A DNA stretch of 64,000 nt from Trichococcus shcherbakoviae (GCF_963666195.1 NZ_OY762653.1:992001-1056000), one strand, 5' to 3'. Counted from the first letter of the stretch, positions 16,563 through 25,867 are shown. The notes: a model not told the origin generated them from the sequence alone. Program-made: numbers and translations.

Positions 16563-17978
16563 TTATTTTTTAAAATCAAAGTATTCTACAGCGTTGTTGT
16601 AGCTGATGTTTGTGATCAGCTTTTCAAGTAACTTGGCATCATTCGGGATTTCTCCACGTTCCACGAGATCACCGATGAAATCACAAAGGATGCGGCGGAA
16701 ATACTCATGACGCGTATAGGAGATGAAGCTTCTTGAATCTGTCAGCATGCCGACAAAATTCATCAACAAACCTGCTTCGGATAAAGATTTCAATTGTTTC
16801 AGCATGCCGTACTTGGTGTCGTTGAACCACCAACCGGAACCCATCTGAACTTTGCTCTTGATGCCTTTATCGTTCACTTGGAAGTTCGTTATTGCCGTTC
16901 CCACCAAGTCGAAATAAGTAGGGTCAAGGTTATAAGCGATGAATTTAGGCAATTCATTCGTCAGGTCCATTGCACCAAGCAGATTGTTCAAAGCATAGGA
17001 TACGTTCGGTTGATCCTGGATGGAATCGAAGCCCGCATCCGCGCCTAATTTAGCAAACATGCGCTTATTGTTGTTGCGGATAGCGCCGAAGTGCAATTGC
17101 ATCACGAAGTCTTTTGCAGCATAGATTTTGCCCAATTCCACCAACAAGCGTGTTTGGTATTTTGCATATTCCGCTTCCGAGATGCTGTCCCCTGCGATCG
17201 CTTTGGCATAGATAGCTTCAATCTCTTCATCCGTAGCTTCAGCATAGTAGATTTGGGATAAACCGTGGTCGGAAACATTCGAACCATGATCCGCAAAATA
17301 TTGGATCCGCTCTTCCATTCCGTCCAACAACTCAGCGAATGTCGTCATTTCTTTGCCTGTCGCCTCTTGCATTTTTCCGATGAATCCAGCAAACTTGGCT
17401 GCTTCCTGGATAGCGAAAGCTTCATCTGGACGGAAACCAGGAACGACGGCCACATCGAATGTCTCGTCTTCAGCGATTGCTTTGTGCCATTCCAACGTAT
17501 CCGTTGGGTTGTCTGTCGTACAAATGAAGGTGACGTTGGAATTTTTGATCAATTGTCGTGCTGTCAGCTTTTCTTCTTTCAACACGCGGTTGCATTCCGC
17601 ATAGATTTCCTTCCAGTTGGCACTGGTAAGTGTTTCTTCTATATGGAAGTACTTTTTCAATTCCAAAGCTGTCCAGTGGAACAAGGGATTCCCTACTGCA
17701 TTTTCAGCAGTGTAGGCCCAAGCTTCAAATTTTTCTTCAGGAGAAGCATTGCCGGTGATTTTTTCTTCCGGAATTCCCATCGCACGCATCGCGCGCCATT
17801 TGTAATGATCTCCGCCCAACCATAATTCCGTAATGTTTTCGAACTCATAATCTTCAGCGATCTGTTGCGGGACCAAATGGCAGTGGTAATCGAAGATGGG
17901 CATGTTTTCCGCATATTCGTGGTAAAGTTTTTTGGCCGTTTCGGACTGTAACATAAAGTCGTCATGAATAAATGACAT
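16563..17978 (-). CDS. uxaC: glucuronate isomerase
   Basis: A 471-aa amidohydrolase-fold isomerase that interconverts D-glucuronate with D-fructuronate (and galacturonate with tagaturonate). The metal-site segment FDYHCHLVPQQIAEDY lies at residues 29-44. GDHYKWRAMRAMG, LQLHFGAIRNNN and TDSRSFISYTRHEYFRRILCDFIG are family signatures. It is the second gene of the operon, between kdgA and uxuA, and catalyses the first step of the pathway. Confidence 0.97.
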   Translation of the reverse strand: MSFIHDDFMLQSETAKKLYHEYAENMPIFDYHCHLVPQQIAEDYEFENITELWLGGDHYKWRAMRAMGIPEEKITGNASPEEKFEAWAYTAENAVGNPLFHWTALELKKYFHIEETLTSANWKEIYAECNRVLKEEKLTARQLIKNSNVTFICTTDNPTDTLEWHKAIAEDETFDVAVVPGFRPDEAFAIQEAAKFAGFIGKMQEATGKEMTTFAELLDGMEERIQYFADHGSNVSDHGLSQIYYAEATDEEIEAIYAKAIAGDSISEAEYAKYQTRLLVELGKIYAAKDFVMQLHFGAIRNNNKRMFAKLGADAGFDSIQDQPNVSYALNNLLGAMDLTNELPKFIAYNLDPTYFDLVGTAITNFQVNDKGIKSKVQMGSGWWFNDTKYGMLKQLKSLSEAGLLMNFVGMLTDSRSFISYTRHEYFRRILCDFIGDLVERGEIPNDAKLLEKLITNISYNNAVEYFDFKK

Positions 17979-18021
17979 GTGAAGAAATCCCCTTCCGAGC
18001 TTTATTTTGAAATATCATTGA

Positions 18022-18669
18022 TTATTGCGCTTTGATTTCTGCCAATCGATCGGCAAATTCTTTAGCTGCAGCCGCTACACTGGAGTAGCCGCCTTCTTTA
18101 AGGTTTCGTGTCAAGGCACTGCCGACACCGACTGACCAAGCTCCGTTTGCGATCCATTTGTCCATGTTCTCAATGCTTACGCCACCTGATGGCATCACGT
18201 CAACCCAAGGAATAGGCCCATGAACGTCTTTGATGAATCCAGGACCCAACAAACCACCCGGGAAAAGCTTCACTACTTCGCATCCAGTTTCCAGAGCCAT
18301 TTGAATTTCTGTAACAGAACCGCATCCAGGCAAGTATGGAACAGTGTATAGGTTGCACATTCTTGAAATCTTTTCATTAAAGGAAGGGCTTACGATAAAT
18401 TTCGCTCCGTTCATGATCGAAATTCTCGCAGCGACTTCATCCAATACCGTACCTGCACCTACGACCATATCCGTACCTGCGAATTCATCAGACAGCTTGC
18501 GCATAACATTTTCAGCACCCGGTGTCGAAAATGTCACCTCGATGTTCTTGATGCCTCCTTGATAAGCTGCTTTTGAAATCTCATAACCCGCTTCTTCGGA
18601 AGCTCCGCGCACTACTGCAAACAGGTAATTCTCTTGTAATTGAGCCAGGGTATCTCTCTTGACGCTCAT
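18022..18669 (-). CDS. kdgA: 2-keto-3-deoxy-6-phosphogluconate aldolase
   Basis: A 215-aa class I aldolase that splits KDPG into pyruvate and glyceraldehyde 3-phosphate. VVGAGTVLDEVAA, FIVSPSFNEKI and EVVKLFPGGLLGPGFIKDVHGP (the Schiff-base Lys lies in VKLFPG) are the family marks. It is the first gene of the uronate operon and has its own strong promoter with a dyad. A KDG kinase is needed before this step and is not found in the window. Confidence 0.95.
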   Translation of the reverse strand: MSVKRDTLAQLQENYLFAVVRGASEEAGYEISKAAYQGGIKNIEVTFSTPGAENVMRKLSDEFAGTDMVVGAGTVLDEVAARISIMNGAKFIVSPSFNEKISRMCNLYTVPYLPGCGSVTEIQMALETGCEVVKLFPGGLLGPGFIKDVHGPIPWVDVMPSGGVSIENMDKWIANGAWSVGVGSALTRNLKEGGYSSVAAAAKEFADRLAEIKAQ

Positions 18670-18701
18670 TTGTCATCCTCCATTCATGGTTTCGCATTGT
18701 G

Positions 18702-18755
18702 GAACTCAGTATCATAACTCGAGTTCATTATAGAATTTACCATCTTTTATGTCAA
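18702..18755 (-). promoter_or_regulatory. promoter and dyad operator of the hexuronate operon
   Basis: On the minus strand TTGACA (18750-18755), 17 bp, TATAAT (18727-18732). Directly after the -10 is an inverted repeat GAACTC ... GAGTTC (18702-18707, 18721-18726), placed where a repressor would block initiation. It differs from the IclR-type sites upstream of the symporter. Confidence 0.75.
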
Positions 18756-18850
18756 CGAAATTCCATCAGAAATATAAAAATGACCTCCCAATTGTGAAAA
18801 ATTTGTGGCGTACTCCTGAATGGCCCCAGAAAAAAACAAAAGGATATACA

Positions 18851-18896
18851 AAAAAACTCCCCACAAACGCATGTATCATGCGCTTCGTGGGGAGTT
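18851..18896 (-). terminator. terminator of the IclR regulator gene
   Basis: AACTCCCCAC and GTGGGGAGTT with inner GCAT/ATGC pairs form a strong stem, followed by a T run on the minus strand. Confidence 0.8.
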
Positions 18897-18926
18897 CCTG
18901 CTGTATCGGGCTCAGATCGGAAAGGA

Positions 18927-19700
18927 TCAAAAGTGACCGAGCAACTGTGAAATCTTTGTGGCATACTCCAAAATTTTTCCTGTATAGAAGTCTTTATCGA
19001 CCATGTCGGACAACGGCAAGGAGATGCTGATCGCGCCTGCGGCAACTTCCCTTGCGCTCGAAAACGCTGCTGCGATGCAGACGATGCCCTCTTCAAACTC
19101 CTCATCGTCGAGGGCGTAACCATTCCTTCTGATTTCATCCAGTTCATTGACGAGTTCTTCATAAGTGGTGATCGTGCGTCCGGTCTTCTGTTCCGGAACG
19201 ATGCTGTCCCAATATTCACGGACGGCAGCATTTTGACGGGTGCTCAGGAGCGCTTTCCCGACCGCAGTGCAATAAAGTGGCGCTTTCGTACCGATCTTTG
19301 ATTGCATCCGCACACCGCGGGACTCACCATACTTATCGATGTAGAGCACTTCATCATTGTCTTCCACAACCAGATGCACGGTCTGTTTCGTATCATCCGA
19401 CAACTGACGGATCATGCTTTTGGCCACGTTCAAGAAGTCGATGTTGTGGACACGTTTGTTCCCGAGATGGAACATCTTCAAGGAAATGCGGTATTGCTTG
19501 GTGTCAGGATTGCGGTCGATATAGCCGTTTTCCATCAGAGAGTTCACCAAGCGATGGGTCGTTGCTTTATGCAGGCGGACTTTTTCGCTCAACTCCATCA
19601 GGCTGAGACTAGGATAGTCCGCCAATGTTTCCAGGATCGATAAGGCCCGATCTATCGATTGAACTTTTGTGCTTGTGTTTGACTCTTCTTTTTGTACCAT
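18927..19700 (-). CDS. IclR-family regulator (KdgR-like)
   Basis: A 257-aa repressor. The ATG at 19700 is chosen because AAAGG lies about 11 bases upstream, and an upstream ATG at 19712 has no usable spacing. Residues 15-75 are the winged helix (SIDRALSILETLADYP, HKATTHRLVNSLMENGYI). The rest is the IclR GAF-like effector domain (GTKAPLYCTAVGKALLS, ALDDEEFEEGIVCIAAAF). It is divergent from the symporter and adjacent to the uronate operon, so control of both by a uronate or KDG is likely, as for KdgR. Confidence 0.9.
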   Translation of the reverse strand: MVQKEESNTSTKVQSIDRALSILETLADYPSLSLMELSEKVRLHKATTHRLVNSLMENGYIDRNPDTKQYRISLKMFHLGNKRVHNIDFLNVAKSMIRQLSDDTKQTVHLVVEDNDEVLYIDKYGESRGVRMQSKIGTKAPLYCTAVGKALLSTRQNAAVREYWDSIVPEQKTGRTITTYEELVNELDEIRRNGYALDDEEFEEGIVCIAAAFSSAREVAAGAISISLPLSDMVDKDFYTGKILEYATKISQLLGHF

Positions 19701-19819
19701 TTTTCTGATCATCCTTTTTTCGAATATAGTCTCAAACCTTACAAAATCTTTGTATATCATTCCATTTTCCATACTTAGCTAATCAAAAATCAGCGTTTGG
19801 ATTCATTTAACGGGAAACC

Positions 19820-19841
19820 GTTTCATATTGTGATATTATAG
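19820..19841. promoter_or_regulatory. candidate IclR operator, regulator side
   Basis: GTTTCATATTGTGATAT shares 16 of 17 bases with the site at 20150. The minus strand has TATAAT overlapping it (19835-19840), a likely -10 of the regulator gene, which suggests autorepression. A cre-like GGGAAACCGTTTCA (two mismatches) overlaps its left edge. Confidence 0.6.
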
Positions 19842-20099
19842 CAAATAAAATGAAGCATGATAAGCCCCCCGCGTCTAATTTCAAAAAATAATTTAAACGC
19901 ATACAAAGATCTACACATTCGCGATGCACAGCTTCTGTTTCTTCTTATGGATGCAAACGCCGAGGAAAGGAAGTTTGCGCGTCATTTTTTTCGGAACATT
20001 CTTCCCTATGGGCGATCCTACGCGCATAACATGGCTTTGGGATTATGTCAGAAATTTGACAGGACCCGCTGTATTTTGGATTATTTCCACTGCTCACCT

Positions 20100-20128
20100 T
20101 TGACTTGAATGCGTTTTCTTACTATACT
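20100..20128 (+). promoter_or_regulatory. promoter of the GPH symporter with cre-like spacer
   Basis: TTGACT (20100-20105), 17-bp spacer, TATACT (20123-20128). The spacer holds TGAATGCGTTTTCT (20106-20119), a cre-like sequence with two mismatches. Confidence 0.65.
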
Positions 20129-20149
20129 CATATCAGATTAAAAACGGCA

Positions 20150-20168
20150 GTTTCATATTATGATATAC
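20150..20168. promoter_or_regulatory. candidate IclR operator, symporter side
   Basis: GTTTCATATTATGATATAC, with core dyad TCATA-T-TATGA, lies just after the symporter -10. It repeats the sequence at 19820, at the other end of the divergent region. Confidence 0.65.
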
Positions 20169-20231
20169 AATTCCCGTTATTATTTTCGCCCTTCTTATCA
20201 AAAATAATCTTTTATGGGAGGAAAATTTAAA

Positions 20232-21653
20232 ATGGCTCAAAATCAAGTCACCGGCACAGCAAAGCGTCCATTTGGATTCCGTGACCTACTTGGATATTTC
20301 ATGGGCGACTTCGGCTGCAATATGAGTTTCACGTTAATTTCCAGCTACATGTTCATTTTCTACACCCAGTACATCGGAATTTCCTTGGCCCACTATTCCA
20401 TTGTCATCCTGATCACGAAAATCCTTGATGGCATCAACGATCCGATCATCGGCGCGATCGTCGACCGGATGGGCGCAAACAAAAATGGTGAAAAATTTAA
20501 ACAATGGATTCTGCGCGGCGCTCCTTTCTTGGCATTGGCAGCAACTGTCATGTTCATCGATGCGGCTGACTGGTCATATCCTGCTAAACTTGCTTTGTGT
20601 ATCGGTGGGTACATCTTATGGGATATCACCTATACAGTCGTTAACGTACCTTACGGCGCTCTGAGCTCAGTTATGACCGCCAAGCCTTCACAACGCGCTG
20701 CTTTATCCAACGCACGTTCTTGGGGATACATCATCGCAGGTGTTCCTCTAGGCGTACTGATTCCGTTGTTCGCTTATGAGCAAGTCACAAAAAACGGCCA
20801 AACAGCAAGTATTTTCCGCGGCGAAAGAATGTTCCCGATTGCAGTCATTTTGGGTATCGTTTCCATCATTGCTTTTGCGCTTCTGTATCTGAATACGGAA
20901 GAACGCATCCAGCATGTTGAGGCTGAGGGTGAAGAGGTAAAATTCAATTACTTCAAGACATTAAAAGACTTCTTCCATAACCGCGCGATTCTGGGTATCG
21001 CTCTTGCCTCTATCGCTCAAATCCTGTTCATCATGGGCGGGAACCAATTGCATCAATTGACTTACCAAATGTACTTCGGAGATGGAACCTTGAGTTCTTA
21101 CTCCATCCTCACTCAAATTATCCCACTATTTGTTGGTACTGCCCTTGGTGGTGCCTTGGTCGGAAAACTGGGCAAAAAAGAATTGTCGACTTGGCCATTG
21201 ATCGGCTCTATCGCAGTCTATGCTTTCCTTTACTTGGTCGAAATCACAAATCCGATTCTTTGGATCGCGATGCAGATCATCGCAAACAGCTTCGCCTTCG
21301 GTTTGACCATCTATACTTGGGGTATGGTTGCTGACGCGATCGATTATCAAGAATGGAAGACAGGCATCCGTAACGAAGGTTCCGTTTACGCAACCTACTC
21401 CATGCTGCGTAAAGTCGCACAAGGCTTCGGCCAATCATTCATTCCAGCAGCCATCGCCATCCTGATACCTACACTGGATGTCAAGGACGCCATGACATGG
21501 ACCGCCGAAAATTCACACGCCATCCGTGATATGGCTGCCCTGTTCCCATTGATTGGCTACATCCTCATCTTCATCTGCTTCCAGTTCATCTTCAACTTGG
21601 ACAGTAAGACTGTTGCAGAGATGCAAGTCGCTCTGGGTCGCGACGAAGAATAA
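20232..21653 (+). CDS. GPH-family sugar:cation symporter (MFS)
   Basis: A 473-aa integral membrane protein. The ATG at 20232 is used because GGGAGG lies about ten bases before it. It has twelve predicted membrane segments. GDFGCNMSF and KILDGINDPIIGAIVDR near residues 20-80 are the glycoside-pentoside-hexuronide signature, and LLGY at the start is typical. The family imports glycosides or uronides with Na+ or H+. Divergence from the IclR gene and closeness to uxaC, uxuA, uxuB and the GH3 suggest glucuronide or glucuronate uptake. Confidence 0.93.
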   Translation: MAQNQVTGTAKRPFGFRDLLGYFMGDFGCNMSFTLISSYMFIFYTQYIGISLAHYSIVILITKILDGINDPIIGAIVDRMGANKNGEKFKQWILRGAPFLALAATVMFIDAADWSYPAKLALCIGGYILWDITYTVVNVPYGALSSVMTAKPSQRAALSNARSWGYIIAGVPLGVLIPLFAYEQVTKNGQTASIFRGERMFPIAVILGIVSIIAFALLYLNTEERIQHVEAEGEEVKFNYFKTLKDFFHNRAILGIALASIAQILFIMGGNQLHQLTYQMYFGDGTLSSYSILTQIIPLFVGTALGGALVGKLGKKELSTWPLIGSIAVYAFLYLVEITNPILWIAMQIIANSFAFGLTIYTWGMVADAIDYQEWKTGIRNEGSVYATYSMLRKVAQGFGQSFIPAAIAILIPTLDVKDAMTWTAENSHAIRDMAALFPLIGYILIFICFQFIFNLDSKTVAEMQVALGRDEE

Positions 21654-21686
21654 TTCGTCCGCAGCAAACGAATGGACTGAATTCCA

Positions 21687-21735
21687 AAACAAAAAATTCC
21701 AACCGGATTGTTTTCCGGCTGGAATTTTTTGTTTT
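21687..21735. terminator. bidirectional terminator between symporter and ilvD
   Basis: AAAATTCCAACCGGA and TCCGGCTGGAATTTT pair, with A and T runs on the two sides. It lies between convergent genes. Confidence 0.85.
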
Positions 21736-23431
21736 ATTCGTATTCTGCAAATAATTCTTCTGGCGTCTTCAGAACGCCACCGGTATTGGCTGATGTAACC
21801 AACGCGGCGTAACGTGCCAACCAACCTGTCTTCACTTTAGGCATGAAGCGTGTTTGTTTTTTCTTTCTCTCTTCCAACACTTCATCAGCGACACTTACGT
21901 TGATTGTGCGGTGCTCCAAATCGATGACGATTTCATCGCCATCTTCAATCAAGCCGATTGGGCCGCCTGAAGCAGCTTCCGGAGAGATGTGTCCGATCGC
22001 GATACCGCGTGTGGCACCGGAGAAACGGCCGTCAGTGATCAGTGCAACATCGCGGCCTAAGCCGCGTCCCACGATGGAAGAAGTTGGAGCCAACATTTCC
22101 GGCATTCCAGGTCCGCCTTTAGGGCCCTCATAACGGATGACGACAACATGTCCTTTTTTGACTGTACGGTTATCTATTGCTTCCACCGCTTCATCATGGC
22201 TGCTGAAGCAGATCGCTTTTCCGACGAATTTTTTTATGTCGGCATCCACGCCGCCTACTTTGATGACGCCGCCGAAAGGAGCGATATTGCCGTTCAGGAT
22301 GGACAAGCCACCGACTGGAGAATAGGCATTCTCGTATTTATGGATGACTTCTTCGTTCTTGATTTCATGGTTCGCAACATTTTCGCGGATCGTTTTGCTG
22401 GTTACAGTGATACGGTCCGGATGCAGGTTGCCGTGTTTAATCAATTCATTCATGATCGCCGGCACACCACCCGCCTCATGCACATCATGCATGGAGTAAA
22501 CAGATGATGGTGCGATTTTTGATAGGTACGGGGTTGTTTCCGCGATCTCGTTGATGCGGTTCATGTCATAATCGATTCCCGCTTCTTTCGCCAAAGCCAA
22601 TGTATGCAGCACTGTATTCGTCGAGCCACCCATCGCCATATCCAAGGCGAAGGCATCATCGATTGCTTCAGCAGTGATGATGTCACGCGGTTTGATGTCT
22701 TTTTTGACTAAGTCCATCAATTTGAAAGCCGCTTCGCGGATCAGTTCTCTTCTCTCGTCACTGACTGCCAAAGCAGTACCGTTGTATGGCAATGCCAATC
22801 CCAATACTTCCATCAAACAGTTCATCGAGTTGGCGGTGAACATCCCCGCACAAGAACCGCATGTTGGGCAAGCGTTGGCTTCCATATCGAAGAATTCTTC
22901 CTCGGTCATGTTGCCTTCTTTGAAAGTGCCGACCGCTTCAAACATGGATGACAGTGTCAAAGCCTGTCCGGTAGCTGAAAGTCCAGCCTTCATCGGGCCG
23001 CCAGAGCAGAAAATCGCCGGAACATTGGTGCGGACAGCCGCCAAAAGCATACCCGGAGTAATCTTATCGCAGTTCGGGATGTAGAAAACACCGTCGAACC
23101 AATGTGCATTGATGACCGTTTCAGCGGCATCGGCAATGATTTCGCGTGATGGCAATGAGTAGCGCATCCCGATGTGTCCCATCGCGATCCCGTCGTCGAC
23201 ACCGATAGTGTTGAATTCAAAAGGAATCCCGCCGGCTTCACGGATCGCTTCTTTGGCGATATCACCCAATTCTCTCAAATGCACGTGACCAGGCACGATA
23301 TCTGTATAGGAATTGCAGACAGCTATGAACGGTTTGTCCATGTCCCCTTCTTCCCTGATTTGTCCGGTCGCTCGCAACAAGGAACGATGTGGCGCTTTAT
23401 CTATTCCCTTTTTGATTTTATCACTACGCAT
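21734..23431 (-). CDS. ilvD: dihydroxy-acid dehydratase
   Basis: A 565-aa iron-sulfur enzyme that turns 2,3-dihydroxy-acids into 2-keto-acids for valine, isoleucine and leucine. The three cluster cysteines are seen in [19 protein letters not shown] and [21 protein letters not shown] and the GRFSGATRG Mg/substrate loop are intact. The length is normal. No other ilv gene is near, so it stands as a single-gene unit behind an attenuator with a branched-chain leader peptide. Confidence 0.97.
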   Translation of the reverse strand: MRSDKIKKGIDKAPHRSLLRATGQIREEGDMDKPFIAVCNSYTDIVPGHVHLRELGDIAKEAIREAGGIPFEFNTIGVDDGIAMGHIGMRYSLPSREIIADAAETVINAHWFDGVFYIPNCDKITPGMLLAAVRTNVPAIFCSGGPMKAGLSATGQALTLSSMFEAVGTFKEGNMTEEEFFDMEANACPTCGSCAGMFTANSMNCLMEVLGLALPYNGTALAVSDERRELIREAAFKLMDLVKKDIKPRDIITAEAIDDAFALDMAMGGSTNTVLHTLALAKEAGIDYDMNRINEIAETTPYLSKIAPSSVYSMHDVHEAGGVPAIMNELIKHGNLHPDRITVTSKTIRENVANHEIKNEEVIHKYENAYSPVGGLSILNGNIAPFGGVIKVGGVDADIKKFVGKAICFSSHDEAVEAIDNRTVKKGHVVVIRYEGPKGGPGMPEMLAPTSSIVGRGLGRDVALITDGRFSGATRGIAIGHISPEAASGGPIGLIEDGDEIVIDLEHRTINVSVADEVLEERKKKQTRFMPKVKTGWLARYAALVTSANTGGVLKTPEELFAEYE

Positions 23432-23460
23432 TGCTGTCTCCCCTTTTTCCGTATATTTAT

Positions 23461-23509
23461 AAAAAAGAAGCCCTCATGTGACATAGGGCTCCAGCTTACG
23501 TCGAGCCCT
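23461..23509 (-). promoter_or_regulatory. ilvD attenuator: terminator and competing antiterminator
   Basis: On the minus strand AGGGCTC (23503-23509) can pair with GAGCCCT (23485-23491), or AGCCCT (23485-23490) with AGGGCT (23469-23474). The second stem is followed by TCTTTTTT and is a terminator. The two stems share one arm and exclude each other. Confidence 0.8.
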
Positions 23510-23522
23510 GATTCACTAAGAA

Positions 23523-23555
23523 TAGGACTCAACTAATTGAATAGTTTGAATCCTA
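23523..23555 (-). promoter_or_regulatory. ilvD leader pause hairpin
   Basis: TAGGATTCAAACTA pairs with TAGTTGAGTCCTA on the minus strand. It begins at the stop codon of the leader peptide, where a translating ribosome would mask it. Confidence 0.65.
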
Positions 23556-23630
23556 GGGCATAATAATGACTAATAAAGTGTTTACAGCATGGCAAGCTGT
23601 CGTACTGTGTGCGTTCATTTTTCTCATCAT
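23553..23630 (-). CDS. branched-chain attenuator leader peptide (25 aa)
   Basis: A small frame with AAAGGAG seven bases before an ATG-ATG start, and a promoter about 30 bases upstream. Near its end it carries consecutive codons TTA TTA GTC ATT ATT, giving Leu-Leu-Val-Ile-Ile, then Met-Pro and TAG. Ribosome stalling on these codons when branched-chain aminoacyl-tRNAs are scarce would free the antiterminator in the following RNA and let transcription enter ilvD. Confidence 0.82.
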   Translation of the reverse strand: MMRKMNAHSTTACHAVNTLLVIIMP

Positions 23631-23660
23631 ACTGCAACTCCTTTCATTATCTTTCTTTAA

Positions 23661-23689
23661 ATATTAAATCTAAATTAGAAATAAGTCAA
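23661..23689 (-). promoter_or_regulatory. promoter of the ilvD leader
   Basis: On the minus strand TTGACT (23684-23689), 17 bp, TAATAT (23661-23666). Confidence 0.8.
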
Positions 23690-23742
23690 TGCTTTTATTC
23701 TTCTTTCATAATCCGTTCATCTACCTCAATCCATCGGGTTGA

Positions 23743-24387
23743 TTAAAGGATAGGGACAGGCGAAAAGTTATCCGGAAAATAGAGGTCAGCACTATCCGAA
23801 TCAATGGACTCGATTATGTTTTCAGCTTCATATGCCAAACCTTGCGCGCTTGCACTCGTGGACAGCTCATTGAAATGATAAAGAACCCCTTCATACAAAG
23901 GTACAAACGGCAATGCTTCCAAAACATCTGTCGGCCTCATCAGGGCCACTGGCTTGTTGGCTTGCAGCACGTCCCCCTCCACTAATACAGTCGAAATAAA
24001 ATGGGAACAAAAATAATAATTTTCCCTGTCCCATACCTTATTGAACAGAGCCGGCAATAACCCCAGCAGATTATAATGGTATTTTTCTTTGTCCTTCTCG
24101 AATGAAGAGACATAGCCTCTCATCACAGCCGCCTGTTTCTCTGACACGGTCAACTCATAAACCGCGCATTTTGCCCGGCTGTAGAAATCAGATGTCACAT
24201 CTTCGTGTATGAACCCACCGATAAAAGGGTTATTGGCTTTTTTGCGGCCGAAACTGAAGGTATCCGCCAGTTCTGCGTCAAACGCCAAGGATACGTGGTT
24301 ATATTTTTTTCTCGTAAACAGTTTGATGGTCCGAGTCAACATCGATCCTGTATCCGTCAATAATAAATAAATCTTCTGGTCTGACAT
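23743..24387 (-). CDS. NlpC/P60-superfamily (permuted papain-fold, YiiX-like) protein
   Basis: A 214-aa protein with no signal peptide and no membrane segment. KKYNHVSLAFD near residue 28 provides the His and NYYFCSHFIS near residue 130 the Cys of the permuted papain fold seen in YiiX/YaeF-type proteins. HYNLLGLL and RPTDVLEALPF are conserved flanks. Its substrate is not known; relatives are thought to cut amide or acyl bonds of lipids or peptides. It is a monocistronic gene with a good AGGAG site. The family name is my recognition of the motif order, not a search. Confidence 0.65.
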   Translation of the reverse strand: MSDQKIYLLLTDTGSMLTRTIKLFTRKKYNHVSLAFDAELADTFSFGRKKANNPFIGGFIHEDVTSDFYSRAKCAVYELTVSEKQAAVMRGYVSSFEKDKEKYHYNLLGLLPALFNKVWDRENYYFCSHFISTVLVEGDVLQANKPVALMRPTDVLEALPFVPLYEGVLYHFNELSTSASAQGLAYEAENIIESIDSDSADLYFPDNFSPVPIL

Positions 24388-24510
24388 CTTGTTGCTCCTA
24401 ATTTGTTATTACAAAACCTGACTTCCACCCATTTAAATAAAATTAACGATAAGATAGGCCATCCCGTTGCAGCAAATGAAAAGTCGTTCTGTTTTTGTAT
24501 CCATCCTTTC

Positions 24511-24519
24511 ATTATACCA
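24511..24519 (-). promoter_or_regulatory. extended -10 promoter for the papain-fold gene
   Basis: The minus strand has TGGTATAAT, an extended -10 (TGN before TATAAT), about 120 bases before the start. The rest of 24388-24695 shows no gene and no clear promoter for the downstream aminotransferase. Confidence 0.45.
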
Positions 24520-24695
24520 AAAACAGTCCGGCTGAATGCAACTTTTCAGAAAATTATCTTTATCTTCCTTTGGGGTCCATTCGTCTCCTCCGCTCCCGAC
24601 ACTAGGATAGTCGAATAATTTCTGATAAGATAGTAGAAAAATAGAAGAAAAACAGAAAAAATTGAAGTAAAGTTGATTAAAAGGAGCACACCTAC

Positions 24696-25865
24696 ATGTA
24701 CCATTGGTCTGAACTATCCAAAAACTATCCGGCATCCAGCATCCGAAAGATGGCGAAGCTGGCCGCCCAATTTGATGACACCCTGATGCTGACGATGGGC
24801 GAACCGAATTTCGAAACCCCGGAATATATCAAAAAAGCAGCGCAGGATGCCATCGCCGCCAATCATACGCACTACGGGCCGAATGTCGGCGAGCTCGCTT
24901 TTCAGCAAGCCGTCGCAAAAAAATACACGGACCAGACCGGCATCCCCTTCGAACCGAATGAAGTCATGGCGACTTTCGGCGGAACGGAAGGCATTCTGCA
25001 TGTTATGATGTCAATCCTGAATCCAGGTGACGAAGTGATCATCGCCGACCCGAGCTATCCGAATTATCTCGGTCAAATCATGCTTTTGGGAGCCAAAGTT
25101 GTGCCGGTGCCTGTCTACGAAGAAAATTCATTCAAAATGCAGGCTTCCGACATTGAGCAGGTCATGACCGACAAAACGCGTTTGATCATTCTGAATACCC
25201 CGAATAATCCGATGGGTTCAATCCTTGATCCGAGCGATATGGAAGCCATCGTGGCATTGGCTGATCTCCATCAGATTGCGATTCTGTCGGATGAAGTCTA
25301 CGAAAGTCTCATTTACGATGGAAAGAAACATTTCAGCCTGTTCCAGATACCCGGTGCAAAAGATAATCATTTCGTAGTGAACAGCTTGTCCAAAACCTAT
25401 GCGATGACGGGTTGGCGGATCGGATATGTCGTCGGCAATCATGAAGCCATCGATCGCATGGCTGAGTTCAGGGAAGGCGTCGGATTCTGCGTCCCGCCCT
25501 TCATCCAGGAAGCCGCAATCGCTGCAATCACCGGACCGCAGGATGATGTCCGTTATTTTCTGGAACAATATGACCGTCGCCGCCACATCATCGTCGATGG
25601 CTTGAACCAGATCCCCGGCTTCAATTGTCTGAATACGGAAGGCGCCTTCTATGCCTTCCCGAACATCAAGGCATTCGGTAAGTCTTCCTATGATTTTGCG
25701 ATGGAAATCTTGACGGAAACCCATGTGGCGCTGACGCCGGGCTCCGCTTTCGGGAAAATGGGCGAAGGCTACTTGAGGATCCCATTCGCGGAATCGGAAG
25801 AAGTCCTGCAGGAGGCCATTGACCGCATCAAAGCCTATATCATAAAAGCTTATCCGAATTTATAG
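24696..25865 (+). CDS. PLP-dependent class I/II aminotransferase (PatA-like)
   Basis: A 389-aa fold-type I aminotransferase. Landmarks are LTMGEPNFETPE, the NTPNNPMG motif near residue 165, LSDEVYESLIYDG, and the PLP-binding Lys in NSLSKTYAMTGWRIGY near residue 235. The C-terminal Arg in GEGYLRIPFA binds the substrate carboxylate. It is related to PatA, which transaminates N-acetyl-diaminopimelate, and to aromatic or aspartate aminotransferases; the substrate is not fixed by sequence. It is a single gene ending in a terminator. Confidence 0.93.
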   Translation: MYHWSELSKNYPASSIRKMAKLAAQFDDTLMLTMGEPNFETPEYIKKAAQDAIAANHTHYGPNVGELAFQQAVAKKYTDQTGIPFEPNEVMATFGGTEGILHVMMSILNPGDEVIIADPSYPNYLGQIMLLGAKVVPVPVYEENSFKMQASDIEQVMTDKTRLIILNTPNNPMGSILDPSDMEAIVALADLHQIAILSDEVYESLIYDGKKHFSLFQIPGAKDNHFVVNSLSKTYAMTGWRIGYVVGNHEAIDRMAEFREGVGFCVPPFIQEAAIAAITGPQDDVRYFLEQYDRRRHIIVDGLNQIPGFNCLNTEGAFYAFPNIKAFGKSSYDFAMEILTETHVALTPGSAFGKMGEGYLRIPFAESEEVLQEAIDRIKAYIIKAYPNL

Positions 25866-25867
25866 AC

